DNA from: Rhodospirillales bacterium
Lineage (GTDB): Bacteria > Pseudomonadota > Alphaproteobacteria > Rhodospirillales > WMHbin7
Direction of reading: 5' to 3'
DNA length: 64,000 nucleotides
Assembly (NCBI GenBank): GCA_016215555.1
Contig: JACRJC010000018.1
Span: 1 to 64,000 of the forward strand
Made by a program: the position numbers and the translations under genes. Under the pieces are notes generated by a model. That model saw only the letters and a program-made list of their open reading frames with translations. It was not told the DNA's origin and did no database searches. Below, piece by piece: positions 1 to 8,462 of the stretch (its first letter is position 1; each line of letters opens with the position of its first letter).

Positions 1-2
1 CG

Positions 3-137
3 GGCTTCAGCAACGGTCAGTTCAGAATCGATTCCGTGACAGTCCGAGATCCCTGGCCGGGAAGAGGTAAGCGTCTCCTGTTTCCCAACGAATGGCAGGG
101 AACGCGATTCCTCGCTCGGGTGACAACGCTTGGATAA
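3..137 (+). CDS. C-terminal end of a clipped gene, possibly a papain-like cysteine peptidase
   Basis: An open frame enters from the left edge and ends at TAA 135-137, giving 44 residues with protein-like composition, including the stretch DSVTVRDPWPGRG. The D-P-W-P-G pattern resembles the region after the catalytic His in C39/papain-like cysteine peptidases, where an Asp or Asn follows; this is a weak resemblance from a fragment. The start and any active-site Cys lie outside the window. Another frame is open for only about 22 codons and looks less protein-like. Confidence 0.4.
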   Translation, partial: GFSNGQFRIDSVTVRDPWPGRGKRLLFPNEWQGTRFLARVTTLG

Positions 138-174
138 AGCAAGAACGCGGGGGGGCTGAAGCCGAAAGGGGATC

Positions 175-558
175 CTACCGCTTCTGCAACTCGCCCAGGC
201 GGCGCTGGCAATTGGCTTCCACCTGATCGAGTTCGCCCAGCGTCTGCTTGATGTCTTCTTGCTGCTGCTTAAGCAACAAGCGGCGCTCGGCGATCTTGGC
301 CAGAAACAGTTTCAACTGGCCCTGCTCGCCCGGCTCGCGGTCGTACAAATCGATGATCTCGGCGATTTCCTTGAGCGAGAATCCCAATCGGCGCCCGCGC
401 AGGATCAGCATCAGGCGCACACGGTCGCGTTGGGCGTACAGGCGTTTCTGGCCGTCGCGCTTGGGCGCGATCAGGCCTTCGTCCTCGTAGAAGCGGATGG
501 CCCTGGTGGTGATCGCGAATTCGCGGGCCAGATCGCTGATGGTGGAATAGCTGCTCAT
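175..558 (-). CDS. MerR family transcriptional regulator
   Basis: This 127-residue protein has the usual MerR layout. An N-terminal winged helix-turn-helix (about residues 5-75) contains the family signature TTRAIRFYEDEGLI, followed by the R-L-Y-A-Q-R-D-R-V-R-L stretch and the G-F-S-L-K-E-I helix. A C-terminal dimerisation coiled coil (about 80-125) completes it. The tail has one Cys and no metal-binding loop, so a metal sensor is unlikely; it resembles the LiuR/acyl-CoA-linked and general MerR types. It lies 24 bases downstream of the iron-redox gene on the same strand and may be the last gene of the malic-enzyme transcript. The effector is unknown. Confidence 0.85.
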   Translation of the reverse strand: MSSYSTISDLAREFAITTRAIRFYEDEGLIAPKRDGQKRLYAQRDRVRLMLILRGRRLGFSLKEIAEIIDLYDREPGEQGQLKLFLAKIAERRLLLKQQQEDIKQTLGELDQVEANCQRRLGELQKR

Positions 559-582
559 GGCGGTCAGGTTAGCCGAAGCCTA

Positions 583-1776
583 TCAAGCTGTTAAGACGAA
601 AGGCAGGGGATGGCGCGAATATCCCACCGGATCGGCCAGGGAAGCCGCGTCGGCGTTCTGGCGGGCCCGGCGCAGAGCCGAGACGATGCGCCCGTCGGTC
701 AGACGGTAGCCTGGCGCCAGGTCGATCTCGGCCAGACTGGCGCATTCCTCGCCGAAGACATGACGGTAGAGGTCGGTCATCATGCCGTGGCGCGCCGCCA
801 TCAGCATATTGGTGGCGTTCTTGACGGCATGGACATCGTCGGCCGACTGGCAATGGAACGAGGTCGCCAGCACCACGGCGATGGCGTGCAATACGTCGTA
901 TTTGACATGGGCGGTCAGCACGAACAGATGGCGCTGGTTGAGTTGAAGATTGTTCTTCCAGGCGAAGCGGATCAGGCCGCCCAACAGCAGGGTGAAGAAT
1001 TCCGGCACCCCCCATTCCATGCCCAGACCGACCGAGGCCAGGGATTCCAAGGGCGAGAAGGCCGGGTCGCCGGCGACCAGACGCTGGGTCAGCACATTGT
1101 CGGCCACACCGTTCAATAGCGGCACGTCCTGCTGCGCGAAAGGAATCTTCAGCCCTTCGAAAAGCTGGCGATACATGACGATATGAGTGGTGGCGCCGAA
1201 GAGTTGCGCCATGCCGGGATAGCCCGAGACCTCATGGGTCGAGACCCCATATTCGTCGGCGATCAACTGGGCCAGCACGATCTGGGTCAGTTCAGAGACG
1301 CGTTCCGAGGCCTGACCGTGACGGCGCTCGTCAATGCCGTTGAAGCGGCCCAGCGACAGGGCCACGCATTGGCGGGTGTTCTTGATCTGATTGAAATAGT
1401 GCAGGGCGAATTCGACGACCTGAGGGGCGGTGACGCGGCCTTCGAAGACGCGCAGGAAGAAGGGATGCCGCCACACCGGATGGCCCATCACATGTTCGTG
1501 CAGGTCCAAGAACAGCGCCTTCAGCCGATGGGGATCGACCGGCGCCATGCCCAGCGGCGCCAATTGGTTCAAGATTGTCCGCAAAGGATTGCCGGGCCGG
1601 TTCAGATCCTCGATGATGCGCGTGAAATCGGCCTGCTGGCTTTGCTTGAAGGCGGCCAGCACGTCCTCGGCCTCCATCTCCAGCAGATGCGGCAGATGAT
1701 GCACCTCGGGCGGCAGCGCCGGATGACCGCCCTCGCCTGCGACAATCAGATCGGAAAAAGGAACGGGTAAGTTCAT
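583..1776 (-). CDS. iron-containing redox enzyme, heme-oxygenase-like (HDO/TenA-PqqC fold)
   Basis: This 397-residue protein is largely helical and resembles the iron-containing redox enzyme family, which uses a heme-oxygenase-like fold to hold a di-iron site. Candidate ligands sit in DLHEHVMGHPVWRHPFF (about 85-100) and in the ADEYGVSTHEVSG region (about 190-205). The start was chosen at ATG 1776, which overlaps the malic enzyme stop in an ATGA arrangement, implying translational coupling; an upstream extension would run through the malic enzyme in another frame. The substrate is unknown. The fold assignment is by pattern, not alignment. Confidence 0.7.
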   Translation of the reverse strand: MNLPVPFSDLIVAGEGGHPALPPEVHHLPHLLEMEAEDVLAAFKQSQQADFTRIIEDLNRPGNPLRTILNQLAPLGMAPVDPHRLKALFLDLHEHVMGHPVWRHPFFLRVFEGRVTAPQVVEFALHYFNQIKNTRQCVALSLGRFNGIDERRHGQASERVSELTQIVLAQLIADEYGVSTHEVSGYPGMAQLFGATTHIVMYRQLFEGLKIPFAQQDVPLLNGVADNVLTQRLVAGDPAFSPLESLASVGLGMEWGVPEFFTLLLGGLIRFAWKNNLQLNQRHLFVLTAHVKYDVLHAIAVVLATSFHCQSADDVHAVKNATNMLMAARHGMMTDLYRHVFGEECASLAEIDLAPGYRLTDGRIVSALRRARQNADAASLADPVGYSRHPLPFVLTA

Positions 1777-4049
1777 GACACTTTGTACATCTGGGCATCG
1801 ACGACGGAAAGCGCGCTCATATTGACGATGCCGCGCACGGTGACGGACGGGGTCAGAATATGGGCGGGCTTGGCGACACCCATCAGCATCGGCCCCACCG
1901 ACTGGCCCTGGCCCAGCACCTTCAGCAGATTGAACGAGATGTTGGCGGCGTCCATATTGGGCATGACCAGCAGATTGGCTTCGCCCTTGAGCCTGGAATC
2001 GGGGAAGATGTTCTTGCGAATCTCTTCCGAGATGGCGGCGTCGCCGTGCATCTCGCCCTCCACTTCCAGATGCGGGGCGCGCTCGACGATCAGGGCCAGG
2101 GCTTCGCGCATGCGCACCGCCGTGGCGCTGTCGCGGGCGCCGAAATTGGAATGCGACAAGAGGGCGATCTTGGGCTCGATGCCGAAGCGCTTGATCTCGT
2201 CGGCGGCCAGCAGCGTGGTTTCGCAAATCTGCTCGGCGCTGGGTTCGGGCGTCACATAGGTGTCGCACAGGAAATAGGTGCCCTTGGGCAGAATCATCAG
2301 ATTCATGGCGGCGGCCGATTTGACGCCCTTCCTCAAGCCGATGACATCCAGGATATGGCCGAAATGGCGGGTGAAACGGCCCGACGTGCCGCAGATCATG
2401 GCCTCCACTTCGCCCCGGGCCAGCATCAGGGCTCCGATCACGCTGGTTCGGGTGCGCACCACGGTTCTGGCATATTCGGGCGAGATGCCCTTGCGGCCCA
2501 TCAGGGCGTGGTAGAGCTTCCAATATTCGTTGTAGCGGGGATCGTTCTGGGGATCGCACAACTCCACATTCTCGCCCAGCTTCAAGCGCAGGTCGAGTTC
2601 CTGGATGCGCCGCTCCAGCACCTCGCGGCGTCCGATCAGCACCGGCTTGGCCAGGCCCTCATCGACGACGGTCTGCACGGCCAGCAGCACGCGCCGGTCC
2701 TCGGCCTCGGCATAGGCGACGCGCCTAGGATCGCGTCTGGCCCGCTCGAAGACCGGCTTCATGACCAGTCCTGAGCGGAAGACGAACTGCGTCAACTGGT
2801 CCTTATAGGCCTGGAAGTCGGCAATCGGGCGCGTGGCGACGCCGCTGTCCATGGCGGCACGGGCGACGGCGGGGGCGACGACGCGGATCAGGCGCGGATC
2901 GAAGGGCTTGGGGATCAGATAGTTGGGGCCGAAATGCAATTCTTCGCCGCCGTAAGCCAGCACCACCTGGTCGTCGGGTTCGGCCATCGCCAATTCGGCC
3001 AGCGCCGTCACCGCGGCCTGCTTCATGGCTTCGTTGATGGTGGTGGCGCCGACATCCAAAGCGCCCCTGAAGAGATAGGGGAAGCAAAGGACGTTGTTGA
3101 CCTGATTGGGAAAGTCGCTGCGTCCGGTGGCGATGATGGCGTCGGGGCGGACGCTTTTCACCTCGTCGGGCATGATTTCGGGGGTCGGATTGGCCAGGGC
3201 GAAAACGATGGGCTGGGGGGCCATTTTGGCCACCATCTCGGGCTTCAGCACCCGTGGCGCCGACAGGCCCAGGAACATGTCGGCGCCTTCGATGGCCTCG
3301 GCCAGCGTGCGCCATTCGGTCTTGCGGGCATAGCGGATCTTGTAGGGGTCCATCAGCTTGGTGCGGCCCTCATAGACCACGCCTTCGATATCGCAGACGG
3401 TGATGTTCTCGCGCCGAACTCCCAGGCCGACCAGCACGTCCAGGCAAGACAGGGCGGCGGCGCCGGCACCCGAACAGACCAGCTTCAACGCACCGATGTC
3501 CTTGCCGACGACGCGCATGGCGTTCAGGACGGCGGCGCCGACGATGATGGCGGTGCCGTGCTGATCGTCGTGAAAGACGGGAATCTTCATGCGTTCGCGC
3601 AGCTTGCTTTCGACGACGAAGCATTCCGGAGCCTTGATGTCTTCAAGATTGATGCCGCCGAAGGTGGGCTCCAGGCTGGCGATGATCTCGATCAGCTTCA
3701 AGGGATCGGGTTCGTTGATTTCGATGTCGAAGACGTCGATGCCGGCGAACTTCTTGAACAGGACGCCCTTGCCCTCCATCACCGGCTTGGCGGCCAAGGG
3801 GCCGATATTGCCCAATCCCAGCACGGCGGTGCCGTTGGTCACCACGCCGACCAGATTGGCCCGGGCGGTGACGGTGGCGGCCTCGGCCGGATTCTCGACG
3901 ATGACGTCGCAAGCGGCGGCCACGCCCGGCGAATAGGCCAAAGCCAGATCGCGCTGGTTGGCGAGCGGCTTGGTGGGGGTGACGCTGATCTTGCCGGGGT
4001 GCGGAAGACGATGGTATTCAAGCGCGGCTTCGCGCAGGTCATTGGACAT
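1773..4049 (-). CDS. maeB: NADP-dependent malic enzyme with C-terminal phosphotransacetylase-like domain
   Basis: This enzyme decarboxylates malate oxidatively to pyruvate and makes NADPH for gluconeogenesis or lipid synthesis. At 758 residues it is the normal length for the hybrid MaeB type. Residues about 15-425 form the malic enzyme part ([16 protein letters not shown], the SGAGAAAL nucleotide-binding loop and FALANPTPE). Residues about 430-750 form a phosphate acetyltransferase-like domain, which in this class usually serves regulation by acetyl-CoA. The start at 4049 ([10 protein letters not shown]) gives the family N-terminus; a longer reading would run back into tRNA-Leu. The gene is coupled to the downstream iron-redox gene. 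Confidence 0.93.
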   Translation of the reverse strand: MSNDLREAALEYHRLPHPGKISVTPTKPLANQRDLALAYSPGVAAACDVIVENPAEAATVTARANLVGVVTNGTAVLGLGNIGPLAAKPVMEGKGVLFKKFAGIDVFDIEINEPDPLKLIEIIASLEPTFGGINLEDIKAPECFVVESKLRERMKIPVFHDDQHGTAIIVGAAVLNAMRVVGKDIGALKLVCSGAGAAALSCLDVLVGLGVRRENITVCDIEGVVYEGRTKLMDPYKIRYARKTEWRTLAEAIEGADMFLGLSAPRVLKPEMVAKMAPQPIVFALANPTPEIMPDEVKSVRPDAIIATGRSDFPNQVNNVLCFPYLFRGALDVGATTINEAMKQAAVTALAELAMAEPDDQVVLAYGGEELHFGPNYLIPKPFDPRLIRVVAPAVARAAMDSGVATRPIADFQAYKDQLTQFVFRSGLVMKPVFERARRDPRRVAYAEAEDRRVLLAVQTVVDEGLAKPVLIGRREVLERRIQELDLRLKLGENVELCDPQNDPRYNEYWKLYHALMGRKGISPEYARTVVRTRTSVIGALMLARGEVEAMICGTSGRFTRHFGHILDVIGLRKGVKSAAAMNLMILPKGTYFLCDTYVTPEPSAEQICETTLLAADEIKRFGIEPKIALLSHSNFGARDSATAVRMREALALIVERAPHLEVEGEMHGDAAISEEIRKNIFPDSRLKGEANLLVMPNMDAANISFNLLKVLGQGQSVGPMLMGVAKPAHILTPSVTVRGIVNMSALSVVDAQMYKVS

Positions 4050-4114
4050 GGTGCGTGCCTGTCCCAGGGTGGCTTGCCGTCCCGCCATTATAGAGGAAAG
4101 CGGGTTCGGCAAAA

Positions 4115-4201
4115 TGGTGCGGTCAAGAAGACTCGAACTTCCACGGGGTTTCCCCCACAGCGACCTCAACGCTGCGCGTCTACCAGTTCCGCCATGACCG
4201 C
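4115..4201 (-). tRNA. tRNA-Leu(GAG)
   Basis: On the minus strand an 87-base cloverleaf with encoded CCA can be folded. The acceptor GCGGTCA pairs with TGACCGC, followed by discriminator A. The anticodon arm CAGCG-TTGAGGT-CGCTG gives anticodon GAG. The long variable arm GTGGGGGAAACCCC is typical of a class II leucine tRNA, and the T arm carries GTTCGAG. It lies between maeB and lipB. Confidence 0.95.
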
Positions 4202-4254
4202 CGATCTGGTGAACTGAAGGGCTTGCCTTCAGAGACCGGAGGACTTAGCAAATC

Positions 4255-4929
4255 ATGAGCCCATCCGCAACAAAGTTCGCCTCGATGACCCCAAGAAACC
4301 CAGAATGGACGATCAGTCCCGGCCAAACCGGCTATCTCAAGGCCGTTCAGGCCATGGAGGAGCGGGTGGGGGCCATCCGGGCGGGCACGGCCCCGGAATG
4401 GGTCTGGCTGCTCGAACACCCCCCCCTCTATACCGCCGGCACCAGCGCCGACCCCGCCGATCTGCTGGATTCCACCCGATTTCCGGTTTTTCCGACGGGG
4501 CGCGGGGGGCAATACACCTATCACGGGCCGGGCCAGCGGGTGGCTTACGTCCTGCTGGACCTGAAGGCCCGGGGCGGCGACATCCGCCGATACGTCCATG
4601 ATCTCGAGGAATGGATGATCAAAGCTTTGGCCCATTTCGCCATCCGGGCGGAAAGGCGGGCCGGGCGGGTCGGCATCTGGGTGGAGGTGGAGCGGGGCCA
4701 AGAGGCCAAGATCGCCGCCTTGGGCGTGCGGGTGCGCCAGGGCGTCACCTATCACGGGGTGGCGATCAATCTCGATCCCGACCTGTCGCACTTCTCCGGC
4801 ATCGTGCCCTGCGGCATCCAGGATCACGGCGTCACCAGCATCTGGGCCTTGGGCCACACCCCCACGATGGACGATCTCGACCAGGCGCTGAAGGAAGAAT
4901 GGGCGGGGGTGTTTGGGCAGGCTGTTTAA
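4255..4929 (+). CDS. lipB: octanoyl-[acyl-carrier-protein] transferase
   Basis: LipB moves octanoyl groups from acyl carrier protein to the lipoyl domains of 2-oxoacid dehydrogenases and GcvH, the first step of lipoate synthesis. The 224-residue product shows the family landmarks: [26 protein letters not shown], the lysine motif [17 protein letters not shown] and the catalytic cysteine in [13 protein letters not shown]. An alternative start ATG lies 10 codons downstream at 4285 (MTPRN). A degraded second copy of the last ~30 codons is present at 8084-8176, so this locus has been rearranged. Confidence 0.93.
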   Translation: MSPSATKFASMTPRNPEWTISPGQTGYLKAVQAMEERVGAIRAGTAPEWVWLLEHPPLYTAGTSADPADLLDSTRFPVFPTGRGGQYTYHGPGQRVAYVLLDLKARGGDIRRYVHDLEEWMIKALAHFAIRAERRAGRVGIWVEVERGQEAKIAALGVRVRQGVTYHGVAINLDPDLSHFSGIVPCGIQDHGVTSIWALGHTPTMDDLDQALKEEWAGVFGQAV

Positions 4930-4930
4930 T

Positions 4931-5247
4931 TCGCTGTGCGAAAGGGTCGCCATCGCCGCCTATCTGGCCCTTCATCCGGACGCCGGAACCGAGATTGTGG
5001 GTACGGGTGGGGCTCGCAAGGTTCGCTTCGCTGGGCGCGGCAAAGGTAAAAGCGGAGGATACCGGGTCATCCGTTCTTTAGCGGCCCGGCAATCCCGGTG
5101 TTTCTTCTCGCCGTCTTCGCCAAGGGCGGCAAGGTGGATCTGACTCAAGGCGAGCGCAACGAGCTGCGAAGCGTGTTGCAAGAGATTGCGGATTACTACA
5201 AGGCAGGAGCACGCGCCCATGTCCAGCGCCGGAAAAAGACTGATTAA
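4931..5247 (+). pseudogene. broken RelE-like toxin of a type II toxin-antitoxin pair
   Basis: Two adjacent frames together read like one RelE-family toxin. The first carries [17 protein letters not shown] and [11 protein letters not shown] (about 4955-5071). The second, shifted by one base from about 5073, carries [19 protein letters not shown] and a helical end stopping at TAA 5245-5247. Restoring one base near 5073 would rejoin them. The usual first 20-25 residues of the family are also missing: the coding similarity begins right at the lipB stop, as if cut there by recombination. The antitoxin gene overlaps its 3' end. The remnant is unlikely to make active toxin unless the shift is a sequencing error. 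Confidence 0.72.
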
Positions 5248-5512
5248 TAGCGCCCGTCAGGCGCTTGCTTTCGCCAAGGGCGAAGTCGCCACGCAAGAAT
5301 ATCGCGTGCGCATTCCGGCTGAAATCGATGTGCGCGCCATCCGCAAGAAGATGGGTATGACCCAGGAAAAATTCGCTGCCGTCTTCGGCGTCAGCGCGGC
5401 GGTCATTCGCGATTGGGAGCAGGGACGGCGCATGCCATCGACATCCGCCCGCGTCCTGCTCAAGGTCATCGCCCACGAGCCGGAAGCCGTGCAGCGGGCC
5501 CTGGCGGCGTAG
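5219..5512 (+). CDS. XRE/HigA-like antitoxin with helix-turn-helix
   Basis: This protein of about 97 residues ends in a Cro/CI-type helix-turn-helix (about 40-95): VRAIRKKMGMTQEKFAAVFG then VSAAVIRDWEQGRRMPS. This is typical of antitoxins encoded downstream of RelE-like toxins and acting as both neutraliser and autorepressor. The start at ATG 5219 follows an AAGGCAGGA ribosome-binding-like stretch; an in-frame ATG at 5186 lies deeper in the toxin frame. With the toxin broken, this is an orphan antitoxin that may only repress its own promoter. Confidence 0.82.
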   Translation: MSSAGKRLINSARQALAFAKGEVATQEYRVRIPAEIDVRAIRKKMGMTQEKFAAVFGVSAAVIRDWEQGRRMPSTSARVLLKVIAHEPEAVQRALAA

Positions 5513-5547
5513 GGTTGGGCGAAAGCGTGAGCCGATTGCGGATCGTC

Positions 5548-7857
5548 TCACGCCCGGCGGATGTCGCAGCGGCTTGACTTCAGGATGTTGGAGCCGCTGG
5601 CCGGATCGAAGGTCTCGCCATCGATCACGGCGTTGAGGTTCTCCGGCCACCATCCGTATTGGGCGCAGGCCACCCCCTGCGCCAGCCCGTCGTTGAGCTT
5701 CACCCGCGCCCCGGCCTCGCCGAGCGGCGTCGCGATGACCACAAGATCGCCCTCGGCGATGCCGCGCGCCAACGCGTCGGCCGGAGCGAGTTCGACCAGC
5801 GGTTCCGGCATGCGGCCGCGTAGCGACGGCAGGTGGCGGTGCTGGCTGTGACAGAATTGCGGCCATTTGGCCGAGGTGAGCCGCAAGGGATACGCTGGAT
5901 CGTCGGGCGGAAAAGCGAAGACCGGCAGTGGCGGCTGGTTGGTCTTTAACAGTGATTCCGAATAAAGCTCGGCCAGTCCGGTGGGGGTGGCGAAACCGTC
6001 CGCTTCGTATTTCCTCAACCGGGTTTCGACGCCGGTGCGGATACCGCCAGGGTTGGCGCGAAGCTGGCCGGCGGTGATGCCGGTGGGGGCGAGGACGTGG
6101 GCCAGACCGGCTTCGCTGTCGCCATCGAAGAAATGCTCCGACAAACCGAGACGGACGGCGAGATCGAAGATGATGCGCGTGTCCGGGCGGCTGTTCCCCA
6201 GAGGCTCCAGCACCCTCGGACGCAATTGTATCAGGCTGTCGGCGTCGCGCCCCACCATGAAGCCGGCCTGCAGGCCCTCGCGTTCCCATGGCGACGCCAC
6301 CGGCAGCACGATGTCGGCGAACAGTGCCGTCGGGGTCATCACCATGTCGGCGTGGACATAAAGGTCGAGGGCCGCCAGGGCTTCCTTGTGACGCTGGACA
6401 TGGGGCTTGGTCAGCAGCGGGTTGCCGCCGAACGACACCAGGGCGCGCACCGGATAGGGTGAACCGTCCAGAACGGCGCGCACGAGGTCGCGGCTGGTGA
6501 TCCATCCCCGGGCAGGCGGACCCAGCGGCCGCTCGTCAAGCCCCAGCGTCTTGCGCCGCTGCTCCGTCGGCAGCAGATCGCGACCGGCGACGTCGCGAAC
6601 CGGAGGCTTGGCGAACAGCACGTTGCCTCCCCTGTCATCCCAGCAGCCGGTCAGCGCAAACAGGATGGCGAGGGCGCGCGACACCTGGGTGGCGTCGGCG
6701 TGCTGGCAGGTGCCGGTCCAGGTGTACCACGACACCGGGCGCGATTCATGGATCAGGCGGGCGGTGTCGCGGATGGTTGCGGCCGGCACGCCGGTCACCG
6801 CCTCGGCTCTCTCCGGGGGCCAGAAGCGGCACTGGTCGTTTACCAGATCGAAGGCCGGGCGGCAGGCGAGGGGCCCGGTCAAGGTGTCGACGGTGTATTG
6901 GCCGGCTAATGCCCAGGCGGTGGCGCCGTCGCCGCGACGGTGCGCTTCGGCGCGGCCGGTGCCGGTGTTCCAGGCCAGGAAGCGCCCGGCCGCTCCGCCG
7001 GCCTCGACGTCCGCTTCCGTCAGCAGGCGGCCATCGCCGGAACGCACCAGCAGGGGGCCATTGGTCCAGCGCCGTACGAAATCGCGGTCGTACCAGCCTT
7101 CGGCCAGCAACACACCGGCCAAGGCCAGCGCCAGCGGCCCGTCGGTGCCTGGACGCAAGCCCAGCCAGTGGTCGGCGCGGGTGGCAAGGCCGGTGCGGCG
7201 GGGATCGACGGCGATCAGCCGCGCCCCCCGCCGCAAGGCGCCGAGGGCGCGCTGGGCCATGGCCGGCCAGGTGGCCGCCGGGTTGACGCCCCACATCACC
7301 AGGCAACCGGTATGGTCGAAATCCGGCATGCCGATGCCGGACCCCAAAGTCAGCGCCGCGCCGAAGTCGCGGTGCCAGTTGCAGTTCTCGGTGGCGAACA
7401 GGATGTTGGGACTGCCGAAGGCGTTGGCCAACCGGTGGACCCAGGGAAAGGCGTCGGCGACGGCGGTGCCGCTGGGGGTCGCCACCCCGAACGTCACCGC
7501 CTCGGCGCCGTGGTTCGCGGCGACGATGCGCAATCCCTGGGTGATGCGGTCCAGTGCCTCCTCCCACGAGATCGGCTCCCAGCCGGGCTCGGCGGCCCCC
7601 TTGGGGCGGGTGCGGCGCAGCGGCGTCAGCAGGCGTTCGGGGGCGTAGACCAGTTCCGGCGCGGCACGGCCCTTGACGCAGACGGCGCCGCCGGTCGGAT
7701 GGCCGGGATCGGTCTCGACCCCCACCAGCCGTCCGTCCTCCACCCGGGAAATGATGCCGCACCGCGAGATGCACAAAGGGCAATAGCCCTGTACCCTGGC
7801 CGATTGCGCGGGACTCCCGCCCCGGTCTCTGTCGGTATCTACCGTCATCGCCGGCAT
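5548..7857 (-). CDS. molybdopterin-dependent oxidoreductase, DMSO reductase family, substrate unknown
   Basis: A 769-residue catalytic subunit. An N-terminal [4Fe-4S] motif C-x2-C-x3-C (CPLCISRCGI) is completed by a fourth Cys in AVCVKGR (about residues 25-62). The likely Mo/W ligand is the Cys in FATENCNWHRD (about 160). The C-terminal MopB dinucleotide-binding domain contains LTSAKWPQFCHSQHRHLPSLRG (in two parts) and ends near SSRCDIRRA. There is no twin-arginine signal, so it should be cytoplasmic. No electron-transfer or membrane subunit is adjacent. The gene is richer in GC than its neighbours and lies inside the disturbed lipB segment, which suggests acquisition. Formate dehydrogenase, assimilatory nitrate reductase-like or other activities cannot be separated here. 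Confidence 0.85.
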   Translation of the reverse strand: MPAMTVDTDRDRGGSPAQSARVQGYCPLCISRCGIISRVEDGRLVGVETDPGHPTGGAVCVKGRAAPELVYAPERLLTPLRRTRPKGAAEPGWEPISWEEALDRITQGLRIVAANHGAEAVTFGVATPSGTAVADAFPWVHRLANAFGSPNILFATENCNWHRDFGAALTLGSGIGMPDFDHTGCLVMWGVNPAATWPAMAQRALGALRRGARLIAVDPRRTGLATRADHWLGLRPGTDGPLALALAGVLLAEGWYDRDFVRRWTNGPLLVRSGDGRLLTEADVEAGGAAGRFLAWNTGTGRAEAHRRGDGATAWALAGQYTVDTLTGPLACRPAFDLVNDQCRFWPPERAEAVTGVPAATIRDTARLIHESRPVSWYTWTGTCQHADATQVSRALAILFALTGCWDDRGGNVLFAKPPVRDVAGRDLLPTEQRRKTLGLDERPLGPPARGWITSRDLVRAVLDGSPYPVRALVSFGGNPLLTKPHVQRHKEALAALDLYVHADMVMTPTALFADIVLPVASPWEREGLQAGFMVGRDADSLIQLRPRVLEPLGNSRPDTRIIFDLAVRLGLSEHFFDGDSEAGLAHVLAPTGITAGQLRANPGGIRTGVETRLRKYEADGFATPTGLAELYSESLLKTNQPPLPVFAFPPDDPAYPLRLTSAKWPQFCHSQHRHLPSLRGRMPEPLVELAPADALARGIAEGDLVVIATPLGEAGARVKLNDGLAQGVACAQYGWWPENLNAVIDGETFDPASGSNILKSSRCDIRRA

Positions 7858-8031
7858 CCGCCGCCGCTGGATGAGAATGTGATGATCATGTTGCCGTCAA
7901 ACTTCATGGAAACTTGGCCCCCGAAGCGCAGGAAACCAAACCATAGAGAAATTGACCGGCATTTTCAAGATGGGCGTCCCATCCGCCTCCGATCGGCTCG
8001 TTTTCGGCCCGTTTTGCTTGGACGTGGGTCA

Positions 8032-8054
8032 TTCATTCTGCAAACTGGCATTAC
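8032..8054. repeat. solo copy of an insertion-element end
   Basis: These 23 bases (TTCATTCTGCAAACTGGC plus ATTAC) are identical to 53523-53545, the right end of the inverted-repeat element described at 53239-53545. Sequence inside this point differs from the other copy, and I found no matching opposite end nearby, so this is a relic end. It sits 29 bases before the lipB 3' fragment. Confidence 0.7.
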
Positions 8055-8083
8055 ACGCCTGCCGCCTGTCCCGCGCGCGCCTT

Positions 8084-8176
8084 GGCGTGGCCAGCCTCCC
8101 GGCGCTGGGTCATACGCCCGCCATGGAAGACCTGGACACGGCGTTGAGGGAAGAGTGGGCGGGGGTGTTTGGCTGA
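8084..8176 (+). pseudogene. 3' fragment of a second lipB copy
   Basis: About 30 codons ending at TGA 8174-8176 encode ALGHTPAMEDLDTALREEW followed by AGVFG, closely matching the C-terminus of the intact lipB at 4255-4929 ([19 protein letters not shown]). The DNA is similar too, with a shared run gtgggcgggggtgtttgg at the end. The upstream coding part and catalytic residues are absent and the frame is fused to repeat-derived sequence. It marks a past duplication or replacement of lipB. Confidence 0.8.
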
Positions 8177-8452
8177 TTACAGCTTCACGAACCCCGCCGG
8201 GACCAGTTCGATATCGGTCCATTCCAGGTCGTTCTCGTCCATGGCGTCGAGCTGGTGGACCAATTCCCCCTTGCCGACATAGACCGGACGCAGACCGTTG
8301 CCCATCAGCACCAGCGTGTAATGGGTAAAATGCGGCTTGTATTTGATGATGGCGGCTTTGGCGCGTTCGATGTCTTCGGCGACTTCGGCCTTCACGGGCA
8401 GGACGGCCACCGGATGCCCCGAAAGCTCAAGCAGAGCGACTCGCGTTTTCAT
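8177..8452 (-). CDS. small conserved-looking hypothetical protein
   Basis: A 91-residue protein with no signal peptide or membrane segment. It begins MKTRVALLELSGHPVAVLPV and has a helix rich in Ala/Lys (about 24-40). A hydrophobic beta-like stretch, FTHYTLVLMGNGLRPVYVG (about 42-60), precedes an acidic tail, MDENDLEWTDIELVP. Its stop codon abuts the stop of the lipB fragment. It lies just downstream of the RNA methyltransferase on the same strand (10-base gap) and is probably cotranscribed. I do not recognise the family. Confidence 0.6.
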   Translation of the reverse strand: MKTRVALLELSGHPVAVLPVKAEVAEDIERAKAAIIKYKPHFTHYTLVLMGNGLRPVYVGKGELVHQLDAMDENDLEWTDIELVPAGFVKL

Positions 8453-8462
8453 GAGAAATCCC

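Noticed and set aside
40-174. Possible cobalamin-type riboswitch near the left edge
   Set aside because: Fragments such as GGGAA and CGGACTGTCA are present but the conserved B12-box arrangement is not, and the plus strand reads as the end of a protein.
583-2559. A 658-codon frame on the minus strand spanning the iron-redox gene and part of maeB
   Set aside because: Only the part from ATG 1776 is protein-like; the upstream part is an out-of-frame reading of maeB.
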